64,000 bases of DNA from an uncultured Eubacteriales bacterium (lineage in GTDB: Bacteria > Bacillota > Clostridia > Christensenellales > Aristaeellaceae). A model generated the notes under the pieces. The model did not search any database. It was not told the origin of the DNA and saw only the letters and a list, made by a program, of their open reading frames with translations. The stretch lies in NCBI GenBank assembly GCA_944349855.1, contig CALVNS010000010.1, positions 1-64,000 on the forward strand, given 5' to 3'. The stretch's first letter is position 1, and each line of letters begins with the position of its first letter. The position numbers were made by a program, and so were the translations under genes. This document shows positions 1-8,254 of the stretch, piece by piece.

Positions 1-297
1 CCTGCGGGCAACGCCGGTTTTCCCGGTCCGACGGGCCCTGCGGGAGCTGCCGGACCTGCCGGGGCGACGGGAGCCACGGGCCCGACGGGTCCCGCGGGCC
101 CTGCGGGCGACGCCGGTTTTCCCGGCCCGACGGGCCCCGCGGGAGCTGCCGGGCCTGCCGGGGCGACGGGAGCCACGGGCCCGACGGGTCCCACCGGCCC
201 TGCGGGCAACGCCGGTTTTCCCGGTCCGACGGGCCCTGCGGGAGCTGCCGGACCTGCCGGGGCGACGGGAGCCACAGGCCCGACGGGTCCTACCGGA
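1..297 (+). repeat. Three tandem 99-bp repeats coding for collagen triplets
   Basis: A 99-bp unit (33 residues, 11 Gly-X-Y triplets) beginning CCTGCGGGCAACGCC starts at 1, 100 and 199. Copies 1 and 3 carry GGCAAC where copy 2 has GGCGAC, and only a few other bases differ. The array probably extends upstream of the window. Near-identity suggests recent expansion by slippage or unequal exchange. Confidence 0.85.
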
Positions 298-1029
298 GCC
301 ACGGGCGCAACCGGAGGGCTTGCGGCCAACCCCTATGAGCTGTTTGTCCAGGCGAGCGCGGCGCCAGGCGGAGACGGCAGCCAAACTGCGCCGTTTCAGA
401 CCATTCAGCAGGCGCTGGCGATAGCTCCGCCGGATGGCGTCATCCACGTGCTGCGCGGAACGTATCCCGTCTCGCAACAGATGGCGGTCACGACGCCGGG
501 CCTGACCATCCGGGGCCGGGCCGGAGCCGTCATTCTGCTGCAGGCGCCAGTGGTGCCGTTTTTATGCAGCGGCGGCGACGACACCCTTGACGGGCTCACC
601 ATAACCAGCGATCAACCCTATCCCGTTGAATTTATCCAGATCGGCGGGGACGGCAATCAGATCCTGAACTGCCAGATCTATGGCCCTGACCAGCCGGGCG
701 ATTCTTCGACCTGGGTGGTCAATCGGGGATTTGTCACCCAGGGGAATGCCACCAATCTGCTGGTTCGGAACAACGTGTTTCACACGTTGCGCCAGCCTGC
801 CTATCTGAACCCGGGCTCCACCGGCACGATCATGGACAATGTCGCATACAACACTCGTGGGTATGTGGTGGATCAGGCGACATTCCTGTTTTCCGGAAAT
901 TCCTGGGGGATTCCCGAAAACGCTGTGGACATTGCCCTGCTTGCCGGCACCGCCACGGGCGCGCCGTACGACCCGCTTTCCGCACTGGAGAGCAGCAACA
1001 GCAACGCCACCGTCAGCGACCAGCGATAG
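1..1029 (+). CDS. Collagen-like repeat protein with right-handed beta-helix domain (5' partial)
   Basis: The frame is open from the first base, so the N-terminus lies outside the window. Residues 1 to about 105 are pure Gly-X-Y triplets rich in Pro, Ala and Thr ([16 protein letters not shown] type), a bacterial collagen-like stalk. A globular domain follows: an NPYELFVQA start, a [15 protein letters not shown] segment, then short strands such as GLTIRGRAG and [10 protein letters not shown]. This is the DUF1565/pectate-lyase-like beta-helix pattern of surface proteins that bind or display carbohydrate. The C-terminal 30 residues are Ser/Asn-rich. Such proteins in Clostridia are found on spore exosporium or cell surface; which applies here is inference. 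No gene follows in the same direction before the transposon remnants. Confidence 0.85.
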   Translation, partial: PAGNAGFPGPTGPAGAAGPAGATGATGPTGPAGPAGDAGFPGPTGPAGAAGPAGATGATGPTGPTGPAGNAGFPGPTGPAGAAGPAGATGATGPTGPTGATGATGGLAANPYELFVQASAAPGGDGSQTAPFQTIQQALAIAPPDGVIHVLRGTYPVSQQMAVTTPGLTIRGRAGAVILLQAPVVPFLCSGGDDTLDGLTITSDQPYPVEFIQIGGDGNQILNCQIYGPDQPGDSSTWVVNRGFVTQGNATNLLVRNNVFHTLRQPAYLNPGSTGTIMDNVAYNTRGYVVDQATFLFSGNSWGIPENAVDIALLAGTATGAPYDPLSALESSNSNATVSDQR

Positions 1030-1264
1030 CCGCACCAAGCGGCCGACGGCGCCTGCCAGCCAACAAACAGCGGACCCAACGGCGTCCGCTATGATGGCCG
1101 CGGGGGCGTGACCTTTCGGAAGACCCGGGGCGTGCTGCAGGCCTTCGCAGCACGCCCCGATCGGAAAATTCGCAACGGGAGACGGCCGTGCCCGTCAGCA
1201 CGGCGTGGGAGCGCTTTATGACTGTTTCCAGGAAGGCGATGCCTGGATACAAGGCCTGCCGCAT

Positions 1265-1444
1265 GCGCGCCGGCGTGGATATCCTAAAAAAATCCGTGGG
1301 CATCCTGTCAAAACCATATCCCAGTATAGCCACCCCATTGCGTCCAATCTTCTTAAGCGAAACTTCTTTTTTGAGCGTCCACATCAAGCCTGGGTGGGCG
1401 ATATGACCTGCATTCCCTCCGAAGAGGGTTGGTGGCTCTTGTAA
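1265..1444 (+). pseudogene. IS3-family transposase (orfB) fragment
   Basis: The + strand frame ending at the stop at 1442-1444 reads HPIASNLLKRNF, then ERPHQAWVGDMTCIP and SEEGWWLL. This matches the start of the IS3/IS150 integrase core (N-L-L-x-R-x-F, W-x-x-D-I-T-Y-I-P, E-G-W-L-Y-L), including the first catalytic Asp of the DDE triad in GDMTC. The rest of the core is missing: homology stops abruptly where an unrelated transposase fragment begins on the other strand. Upstream of about 1265 I cannot follow the frame confidently. It is non-functional. Confidence 0.65.
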
Positions 1445-1446
1445 TC

Positions 1447-1629
1447 CTATCTGCTGTAGCCCAGCTCTTCGTCCAGCTCCGCCTCCAGGCCGTTCTCCAT
1501 GAACTCGGCAATGATCTCCTTGAACAGATTCCGGATGTCATCCACGCTTCCGGTGTTTTCCATTTTTAACAATTCACGGATCTTTTTTCGACGGGCATTT
1601 TTTCCCAAGGTGCGATTCTTTCTGGACAT
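1447..1629 (-). pseudogene. IS256-family (Mutator-type) transposase N-terminal fragment
   Basis: Sixty residues on the - strand start at MSRKNRTLGKNARRKK and end ELDEELGYSR before a stop. The segment DDIRNLFKEIIAEFMENGLE followed by AELDEELGY is the hallmark N-terminus of IS256-type transposases. A full protein is about 390-420 residues, so about 85% is missing. A ribosome site (GGAGGTT, read on the - strand) precedes the start, and a GTTTACACAA motif near 1669, typical of IS256-family termini, lies just outside. The break abuts the IS3 fragment at about 1445. Confidence 0.7.
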
Positions 1630-1878
1630 AGGGCAAACCTCCTGTGAGGTGCTTCTACTGCGCAGGCGGTTTACACAAAGCTTTAGATGGTCTCACAGAG
1701 CAATCGCTCAAGGGCTTCGCGAGCCGCTGCGCCGCCCTTGACGTCTGCTCCCTCCTCTGCTCAGCGTAATCACCTGTGCAGGCTTTGTTCTACCAGACCT
1801 CAACCTATTTTGCGCATAACCCTTGACAGTACCTCCTGCCGCCGAGCGGTTCAGCTGGCGGTGCTTGAATAAAAGGCG
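1630..1878. other. Non-coding stretch beside IS256 remnant
   Basis: It contains the likely IS256 left-end region (GTTTACACAAAG near 1669). I see no convincing gene. Short frames here are not supported by ribosome sites or recognisable motifs. Confidence 0.4.
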
Positions 1879-1923
1879 AAAAGCCAATGACTTAAAAGAA
1901 ATTCTTATCAGTCATTGGCTTTT
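1879..1923 (-). terminator. Rho-independent terminator of the ABC exporter gene
   Basis: The arms AAAAGCCAATGACT (1879-1892) and AGTCATTGGCTTTT (about 1910-1923) form a perfect 14-bp stem about 14 bases downstream of the exporter stop. The A/T-rich arm ends supply the U-tract in either direction. Confidence 0.8.
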
Positions 1924-1936
1924 CCATATAGCGTTT

Positions 1937-3532
1937 TTACTGCGCGCCCAGCACGATTACATCATCAAACAGGCACAGCTTTTCCTCCGAGAACTGATGA
2001 GACACAACAAGCAGAAGCTTCCCCGAAATGGACAAAAGCAAATCTTCAATCTTTTTTGCAGTGCTCTCATCGAGATTCGCAAGTGGCTCATCAAGGATCA
2101 AAACGCTGGTGTTCCGCAGCAGTGCCCGTGCCAAGCAGATCCGTTTTTTCTCACCGCCAGAGAGGTTTGCACCATTTTCCGTGATGATGCTATCCAGCGA
2201 CTGCAAATTGGCAAATCGATCAAGGCCGAGACTTCGCAACATCTTTATGAGTTTTTCATCGCTCACACCGCAGTACATCGTCAAGTTATTTCTCAGCGTA
2301 TCGTGGAACAAAACCGCCTCTTGCCTGACAACGGTCATCGCCGAATAGGTGATGTCATATTCGGTAATAGGCACTCCATCAATCGTGATTTCGCCACTTG
2401 TAACATCGTAATAGCGCAGAAGCAAATTGATGGCGGTCGTCTTTCCACAGCCGCTGGGACCCTTGATCAAATACTTTTTTCCTTTTTCCGCCGTGAAGTT
2501 AAAGTCCTGTAAAAGCGGGCGATCATCGGTATATCCGAAAGAAACGCTGTCATAGCGGATTTCTTTCTCGATACAGGGCAGGGATTTCGTATTCGCACCG
2601 CCATTGTTCTGCGAAACGAACTGTTCCATGGCTGTGCAGGACGGTCTAATGGCAATCAATTGACGGATGATCTCCGCCAAAGAGATGAGCGGATAGGAAA
2701 GCTGGTCAATCATGCCGATTGCGACGAAAAAATCGCCTGCTGAAAATTCTCCCGATAGCACCAGCCAGGTTGAACAGGCCAGTACGATAAAATACGACAG
2801 GTAAGAAATCAGCGTTGTAATTAGTTGCGCCGTCGCTCCCAAAAACGTATCACGGAGAAGTTTGTCCATCGATAGCGTATTGGATTCATCAAATCTCAAG
2901 AGGATTTGCCGCTCGACTGAAAAATTCTTGATGATTTCAAACCCACTGAACCAGTCGTTCACTTTTGCCAGATTTTCTTCAACCGCTTTCAAATACTCCG
3001 TTTGCGCTTTTTGCAAGCGTTTCTCAATGAGTTTAGGAATATAAAGCGGTGTTGTCAAAAGCAAAATAGTAATCCATGCAATGCGCCAATCCAAAATAAA
3101 CAAGGCAAGGCTTACAAAAATAATTTTCAGCAGGATTTCCCAAAACAGGGGCAGCATCTGAAAATAGCGGGATTTTATCATATCGGCTTCGTTGGTGTAT
3201 TTTGCCACATACTCTCCCTGCTGCTTCTCCTTATACGTCACATAGTTCTGCTGGATGATGCTCTCAAAAATATCGTGTTTCAAAAGCCTCGTACAGCCAA
3301 CAGAAAATCGCGCGCTTAATCGCTTATAACAGTAGTAGAGCAGCACTTCGCCGAGAATAAACCCAATCAATAGGGCAGCGTATTTGAGCGTTGTCCCCGC
3401 GTCACCAGCGATTGCATGGTCCAAAACATCGCCTTTGAAGAATTGCAGCACAACCGCAAAAATCGTGCTGACGAGTATAAAAACCAAAGCCCCCATATAA
3501 TAGGTGCTATGCTTTCGCGGATATCTCTTCAT
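1937..3532 (-). CDS. ABC exporter, fused membrane and ATPase domains
   Basis: 531 residues form a half-transporter. Five to six membrane segments occupy about residues 10-300 (first: YYMGALVFILVSTIFAVVL), followed by a nucleotide-binding domain with Walker A GPSGCGKTT near 355, signature LSGGEKKR near 460, Walker B VLILDEP near 482 and the H-loop VVSHQ. A catalytic Glu is present, so a homodimer could be active. The substrate is unknown; drug or peptide export is typical. The gene is clearly A+T-richer than its neighbours (AAA/TTT-rich codons) and sits between transposase fragments and degenerate DNA, which suggests horizontal acquisition. The ribosome site is AAAGGAT upstream of ATG. No partner half-transporter is adjacent. 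Confidence 0.88.
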   Translation of the reverse strand: MKRYPRKHSTYYMGALVFILVSTIFAVVLQFFKGDVLDHAIAGDAGTTLKYAALLIGFILGEVLLYYCYKRLSARFSVGCTRLLKHDIFESIIQQNYVTYKEKQQGEYVAKYTNEADMIKSRYFQMLPLFWEILLKIIFVSLALFILDWRIAWITILLLTTPLYIPKLIEKRLQKAQTEYLKAVEENLAKVNDWFSGFEIIKNFSVERQILLRFDESNTLSMDKLLRDTFLGATAQLITTLISYLSYFIVLACSTWLVLSGEFSAGDFFVAIGMIDQLSYPLISLAEIIRQLIAIRPSCTAMEQFVSQNNGGANTKSLPCIEKEIRYDSVSFGYTDDRPLLQDFNFTAEKGKKYLIKGPSGCGKTTAINLLLRYYDVTSGEITIDGVPITEYDITYSAMTVVRQEAVLFHDTLRNNLTMYCGVSDEKLIKMLRSLGLDRFANLQSLDSIITENGANLSGGEKKRICLARALLRNTSVLILDEPLANLDESTAKKIEDLLLSISGKLLLVVSHQFSEEKLCLFDDVIVLGAQ

Positions 3533-3569
3533 TTCAGTTATCCTTTCTATTGTTTCGTTCCCCGAAAAC

Positions 3570-3600
3570 GATAGAAGGATAGACTATATTTCCTTCTATC
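3570..3600 (-). promoter_or_regulatory. Inverted repeat upstream of the ABC exporter
   Basis: GATAGAAGGA (3570-3579) and TCCTTCTATC (3591-3600) are perfect 10-bp arms separated by 11 bases, about 40 bp upstream of the exporter start. A further AGAAGGAAA copy follows at 3605-3613. The position suits an operator or a 5'UTR stem-loop. No regulator gene is adjacent. Confidence 0.55.
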
Positions 3601-3613
3601 GCTTAGAAGGAAA

Positions 3614-4049
3614 TCCGACGTTTCACCATAGCAAAGGTCCTCCTGTACTGTATTTGATTATACTATACCACAGAAATGTAAAAAATCTACTGCACACGGC
3701 CATTTTTCTTGAGCAGAATACCGCCTTCGATCCGACGTCTACTTGATGACCTCTTGGCCACCCTGCCGAAATGCCCCGCTGCATCGGTATCGAAGCTCAG
3801 CACGCCGCCTTCATCGCTGCATTCACGCTCCGTCCAAACCTCCATGAGCCCCGTATTCTCGCCATCCTCTTCCACATTTTCCCGGGGACGTCAGATCCCT
3901 GCGCCAGTGCCCTTTGAAGCCTTGAGGCGAATATTCAATGGGCATTTCAAAGATGTCGTCCATCTGCGAAACGAGGCAAAGGACAGCCGGCGCATGAAAT
4001 GTGAAACTTGGCATCATCTTCAGAATCGTTAAATCAGGCTACCATTCAG
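3614..4049. other. Degenerate, apparently non-coding region
   Basis: About 0.4 kb without a credible gene. On the - strand two frames abut: one reads MPSFTFHAPAVLCLVSQMDD then IFEMPIEYSPQGF (about 4014-3910), and a second continues ENVEEDGENTGLMEVWTERE and FDTDAAGHFGRVAKR (about 3890-3735). The two together may be one frameshifted, decayed gene read 4014 to 3690, but I do not recognise the family. Confidence 0.3.
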
Positions 4050-4230
4050 CAGGCCGCAATTTTGGGGGCGCTAAGTTCATGACAAAAGCCGTGCTCCACG
4101 GGATTTTCCTCCCCCAAGCATGGCTTTTGTATGCAGCATTCACTTTGTAGCGGCTGCAGGCCTGCCGGTAAATACCTTCTCCATGTTCACAGAAGCCGGC
4201 CAAACCTCTCCTCCGGGAGGATGAAACCAG
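4050..4230. repeat. Dispersed hairpin-containing repeat, copy 1
   Basis: The segment around 4083-4145 (AAAAGCCGTGCTCCACGGG, then GGCTTTTGTATGCAGCATTCA) resembles the segment at 11645-11706 (AAAAGCCGTGTCCCAGGGG, then GGCCTTTTGTGTGCAACATTCA). Both hold a stem of the type AAAGCCGTG / CATGGCTTT, and weaker similarity seems to extend on both sides (GGCCGCA upstream, GCCGGC downstream). The function is unknown. Confidence 0.45.
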
Positions 4231-4409
4231 CCTCTTCCATCTGACACGGGCTATTTCGCCATGGAGAACGTTCGTGTGCAACGTTTCCATGTGCATTTTT
4301 TGGGTTCATCCATATGACCAAATTTCATTTGATCCATCATTTTATATGTATAATTTACCCGTATTTTTTGTATTTTTCGTATTAATATTCACTTTTTTTA
4401 GAACTTTCA

Positions 4410-4438
4410 TTGAAACCCATAATCCTTTGTGCTATACT
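4410..4438 (+). promoter_or_regulatory. Sigma-A promoter of the peptide-transport operon
   Basis: TTGAAA (4410-4415), 17-bp spacer, TATACT (4433-4438) preceded by TGC (extended -10). The predicted start of transcription is about 4445, giving a 38-base leader with an AGAAAGG ribosome site before the ATG at 4483. Confidence 0.75.
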
Positions 4439-4482
4439 AAAACGGTAAATTTTCAATCGGCGAATGAAGAAAGGTTTTATGT

Positions 4483-5421
4483 ATGAGCAATTATTTCCTG
4501 AAGCGACTTTCACAAGGCTTTCTGCTCATCCTTACCGTTTCCATTCTGGTGTTCTCCATGATGCATATGATGCCCGGAGATCCCATCGATTTGATGGTCG
4601 ATCGCAGGGTCAGTCAGGAGCGGCGCGATGAAATGCGCGCGCAATATGGTCTGGACAAGTCGCTGCCTGAACAGTATCTCATGTGGCTCAAACGGGTGTT
4701 TCAGGGCGATCTGGGCACCTCCATCCGCATGCGGCAGCCTGTCACAAAGATTTTCGGGGAACGCCTGCCGGTGACGTTGAAAATATGTGGCATTTCGCTG
4801 CTGCTGGAGCTCCTCATTGCCATTCCAATCGGCTTGCTTGCCGCCTATAAAAAGGGCGGTCTATTCGATCGGATTACCATGAGTCTGTCGTTGTTTTTTG
4901 CGGCCATTCCTTCCTTCTGGACGGCGGTCATGCTCATCTTGATTTTTGGCGTCACATTGAGATGCCTCCCCATCAGCGGATTTTCGACGCCAGCGCATTA
5001 TATCCTTCCGATTGTGTCCATGGTGCTGGGAACGATGGCTTCCACCATCCGGATGACGAAGACCGAAGTGCTGGACGTGCTACATGAAAAATACATTCGG
5101 ACGGCCTACGCCAAGGGGCTTGCCGAAAAGCAGGTGCTGGTTCGCCACGTGCTGCGCAATGCACTGGTTCTGGTCACGGTCATGGTGTTTATGAACATTC
5201 CCTGGTTGATTGGCGGCGCGGTGATCATAGAGAATATTTTTGTCATTCCGGGGATGGGCTCGCTTCTAACCAATTCGATTCTGAATCAGGATTTTGCCGT
5301 CGTGCAGGCCTGTGTGTTGATCATTTCAGCCCTGACCGTCTTATGCAATCTCATCTGCGACATGGTCACTGCCATTCTCGATCCGCGCATCCGGGACTCG
5401 ATGGGGGGCGATAACGCATGA
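4483..5421 (+). CDS. Peptide ABC importer permease, DppB/OppB family
   Basis: 312 residues, the normal length for this family. An N-terminal membrane helix (FLLILTVSILVFSMMHMMPG) is followed by the conserved MPGDP motif of DppB-type permeases, then five further helices. The EAA-type loop, TEVLDVLHEKYIRTAYAKGL followed by AEKQVLVRHVLRNAL near residues 190-230, is the contact for the ATPase subunits. It pairs with the DppC-type permease, whose ATG overlaps this stop (ATGA). It is the first gene of a six-gene operon. Substrate di/oligopeptide is inferred from family and from the carboxypeptidase at the end of the operon; nickel or sugar variants of this family cannot be excluded. Confidence 0.92.
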   Translation: MSNYFLKRLSQGFLLILTVSILVFSMMHMMPGDPIDLMVDRRVSQERRDEMRAQYGLDKSLPEQYLMWLKRVFQGDLGTSIRMRQPVTKIFGERLPVTLKICGISLLLELLIAIPIGLLAAYKKGGLFDRITMSLSLFFAAIPSFWTAVMLILIFGVTLRCLPISGFSTPAHYILPIVSMVLGTMASTIRMTKTEVLDVLHEKYIRTAYAKGLAEKQVLVRHVLRNALVLVTVMVFMNIPWLIGGAVIIENIFVIPGMGSLLTNSILNQDFAVVQACVLIISALTVLCNLICDMVTAILDPRIRDSMGGDNA

Positions 5422-6254
5422 AATTCAGAAAATACTGGCGTGCCTTCGTGCGCAACCGCAACCTGTTGATCGGCTCCATCATGGTGTTGAGCATCGTTCT
5501 GGTGGCCATATTGGCCCCGTTGATCGCGCCTTACCCCTATGCGCAAGCGCATATGGCGGATGCGCTGCAGCCGCCGAGTGCAAAATATTGGTTTGGCACG
5601 GACGATTTTGGCAGAGACACGTTCAGCAACGTCATCTATGGCGCGCAGCCGGCATTGCGCGTTGCGCTGATCGCCATGCTGATTGAACTGGGCTTGGGCA
5701 TCGTTCTCGGCCTGATAGCCGGATACTTTGGCGGCATTGTCGATCGCATCGTCTCATTTGCCGCCGACCTGACGTGGAGCATGCCGCCCATCGTATTGTC
5801 GATGGCGGTCATCACCATCCTGGGCAAGGGCCTGGATAACGTCATCATCGCCATTGCGCTGGTTAGTTGGGCGCAATACACGCGCGTTGTACGCGTAAAG
5901 ACGCAGGCATTTCATGCCATGCCGTTTGTCGAAACGGCCATCGCCTTTAACGAGAAGGATATCAGCATTATGTTCCGGTATATCTTCCCGAATGTACTGC
6001 CCTCCATCATCGTGTTGGCCTCCCTTTCCATTCCGCAGACCATCATGTCTACCACAGCGCTGAACTTTCTGGGACTGGGCGCACAGCCGCCGACGCCGGA
6101 CTGGGGATATGCCCTGTCCAACAGCTTCAGTTACATCACCAGGGCGCCTTGGCTGGCCATTTTCCCGGGCATCGCGTTGGTCTATACGGTGTTTGGCTTT
6201 AACCTGTTTGGCGAAGGGCTGCGCGATCTGCTGGATCCCAGAATGAAGGTATAG
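5418..6254 (+). CDS. Peptide ABC importer permease, DppC/OppC family
   Basis: 278 residues. The N-terminal helix (LLIGSIMVLSIVLVAILAPL) and the PYPYAQAHMADALQPPSAKY segment followed by WFGTDDFGRDTFS are diagnostic of DppC/OppC proteins. The EAA loop is at about residues 155-190 (RVVRVKTQAFHAMPFVETA). Four-base overlap with the preceding permease implies translational coupling and equal stoichiometry. The ATPase gene follows after 8 bases. Confidence 0.92.
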   Translation: MKFRKYWRAFVRNRNLLIGSIMVLSIVLVAILAPLIAPYPYAQAHMADALQPPSAKYWFGTDDFGRDTFSNVIYGAQPALRVALIAMLIELGLGIVLGLIAGYFGGIVDRIVSFAADLTWSMPPIVLSMAVITILGKGLDNVIIAIALVSWAQYTRVVRVKTQAFHAMPFVETAIAFNEKDISIMFRYIFPNVLPSIIVLASLSIPQTIMSTTALNFLGLGAQPPTPDWGYALSNSFSYITRAPWLAIFPGIALVYTVFGFNLFGEGLRDLLDPRMKV

Positions 6255-6262
6255 GTGATCAT

Positions 6263-7246
6263 ATGATGAGCAATGAGTTGCTTCGCCTCGAGCACCTGAG
6301 CATCCAATACAAGGTGGAGGATGGCTATCTTTCCGCGGTGAAAGATGTATCGTTGGGCATCCAGCGCGGCGAGGTATTCGCAATGGTGGGCGAGAGTGGT
6401 TGCGGCAAATCGACCGTCGCACAGAGCATCATGCGGCTGTCGCTGGATCACAACGAACAGATCGCCGGCAAAATCATCTTCAAGGGCAAAGATCTGAACG
6501 CTCTGTCCGAGGCAGAGATGGAAGCGATTCGCGGCCGGGAAATCGGCATGATCTTTCAAGATCCGCTGGATTCGCTCAATCCGGTATATCGGGTCGGCCG
6601 GCAGGTTGCCGAAGCGCTCATGTTGGACGGCATGAGCCGTGCACAGGCTGAAAAACGCACCATAGAATTGTTCCAAGACGTTCAGATTCCCTCGCCCAAA
6701 CAGCGCATCAAAAGCTATCCTCACGAGCTGTCAGGCGGTATGCGTCAACGCGTGATGATCGCCATGATGATTGCACGCAATCCCTCGCTTCTGATTGCAG
6801 ACGAACCGACGACGGCGCTGGATGTCACCGTGGAGTCACAGATCCTTCAAATCATGCGGCACCTTCGAGATCAATATGGCACGTCCATACTCATCATCAC
6901 GCATAACTTCGGCATCGTTGCGGAGATCGCCGATCGCGTCGGCATCATGTATGCCGGCGAGCTGGTCGAGCAGGGCCCTGTGGATCAGGTATTCGACCAT
7001 CCCGCCCATCCGTATTCCCAAGTGCTGATGGCCGCCTTGCCGCGCTTCAGCAAGCGCGAAGGGCGTATCCGCACAATCGACGGTACGGTGCCCCGCATCG
7101 TAGGCGAGTTTACGGGCTGCCGCTTTGCCAACCGCTGTCCCCACGCGACGGATAGATGCCGGAATAGTGATCCGCCCATCAGGCGGCTGAACGACAGCCA
7201 CTTTATACGCTGCCATATGGAGGATGCATCATGGAAAATGTCTTAG
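6263..7246 (+). CDS. Peptide importer ATPase, DppD/OppD family
   Basis: 327 residues. Walker A GESGCGKST near 47, Q-loop IFQDPLDSLNP near 97, signature LSGGMRQR near 155, Walker B LLIADEPTTALD near 175, H-loop ITHN. The C-terminal oligopeptide-transporter extension has the Cys cluster CRFANRCPHATDRC (about 288-301), which in this family can hold an iron-sulfur cluster. The first two codons are both ATG (6263 and 6266). The gene overlaps the next ATPase by 16 bases, so the two subunits are probably co-translated as a heterodimer. Confidence 0.92.
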   Translation: MMSNELLRLEHLSIQYKVEDGYLSAVKDVSLGIQRGEVFAMVGESGCGKSTVAQSIMRLSLDHNEQIAGKIIFKGKDLNALSEAEMEAIRGREIGMIFQDPLDSLNPVYRVGRQVAEALMLDGMSRAQAEKRTIELFQDVQIPSPKQRIKSYPHELSGGMRQRVMIAMMIARNPSLLIADEPTTALDVTVESQILQIMRHLRDQYGTSILIITHNFGIVAEIADRVGIMYAGELVEQGPVDQVFDHPAHPYSQVLMAALPRFSKREGRIRTIDGTVPRIVGEFTGCRFANRCPHATDRCRNSDPPIRRLNDSHFIRCHMEDASWKMS

Positions 7247-8205
7247 TCCACGTGGAGGGATTGAGCAAGTCATTTTCAGTCTCGCACGGCCTTTTCTCCA
7301 ATGCAAAGATGTATGTCCATGCCGTAGACCAGGTTTCGCTGAACATCTACAAGGGCGAGATTCTGGGCCTCATCGGCGAAAGCGGCAGTGGCAAGACCAC
7401 GCTGGCGCGCATCATGTTGGGACTGACTTCCGCCAGCGCGGGCAAGGTTGAAATCGAGGGAAAAAACATCGTCGGCGCGGACAAGAAGACGCTTCAAGCC
7501 GTGCGCTCCAAGATGGCGGTTGTCTTTCAGGACCCGGCTGCCAATCTCAATCCCCGTCAGACCGTGGAAAGTTCCATTGTTCGTCCGCTGCGGATTCGGG
7601 GGGTGTCTGCAAAGGAGGCGCGCGCCCGGGCATACGATGCGCTGGAAAAGGTCAAGCTGGACAGAAGCTACCTCTCCGCCTATCCCCATCAGCTTTCCGG
7701 CGGGCAGCAGCAGCGCATTGCGATTGCAAGGGCGCTTGTGCTGCAGCCGGATATCATGATCCTGGACGAGCCGACCAGCGCGCTCGATATTTCCGTACAG
7801 GCGCAGGTGCTGAACCTCCTGCTGGATCTCCAGGAAGAGTTGAAGCTGACCTATCTGGTGATTACCCACGACATCAACGTCATCCGCTATATTGCCGACC
7901 GGCTGGCCGTCATGTACATGGGCCGATTGGTCGAATACGGCACGACGCAGGCGGTGCTGCGCTCTCCCCTGCATCCGTATACGCGCAATCTCAAGCAGTT
8001 CATTCCCGCGCTTCACCCCAAGGAGCGGCATACGGACATGCAACAATCCCTTTCCCCCGAATTGACTGTCCAGTCCGTCGGAAAAGATGCCTGCGTGCTC
8101 GCCGGCCATTGCCCCTATGCGCAGCCACGCTGCCATGCGCAGCGTCCGCCCATGGTGGAAGTCTCGCCCGATCATTGCGCTGCATGCTTTCTGCTCAGCG
8201 AGTGA
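7231..8205 (+). CDS. Peptide importer ATPase, DppF/OppF family
   Basis: 324 residues. Walker A GESGSGKTT near 49, Q-loop VFQDPAANLNPRQT, signature LSGGQQQRIAIARAL near 153, Walker B IMILDEPTSALD near 177, H-loop ITHD. The C-terminal Cys motif CVLAGHCPYAQPRC is present as in DppD. It pairs with the overlapping DppD-type gene to energise the two permeases. Confidence 0.92.
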   Translation: MENVLVHVEGLSKSFSVSHGLFSNAKMYVHAVDQVSLNIYKGEILGLIGESGSGKTTLARIMLGLTSASAGKVEIEGKNIVGADKKTLQAVRSKMAVVFQDPAANLNPRQTVESSIVRPLRIRGVSAKEARARAYDALEKVKLDRSYLSAYPHQLSGGQQQRIAIARALVLQPDIMILDEPTSALDISVQAQVLNLLLDLQEELKLTYLVITHDINVIRYIADRLAVMYMGRLVEYGTTQAVLRSPLHPYTRNLKQFIPALHPKERHTDMQQSLSPELTVQSVGKDACVLAGHCPYAQPRCHAQRPPMVEVSPDHCAACFLLSE

Positions 8206-8254
8206 TAGATTCGTCGTCTGATTCAATCCCATTATGAAAGGCAGGAGTCACTTC

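Noticed and set aside
3690..4296. Coding genes in the 3.7-4.3 kb region
   Set aside because: Frames on both strands are short, lack ribosome sites and break each other; treated as degenerate DNA and a repeat.
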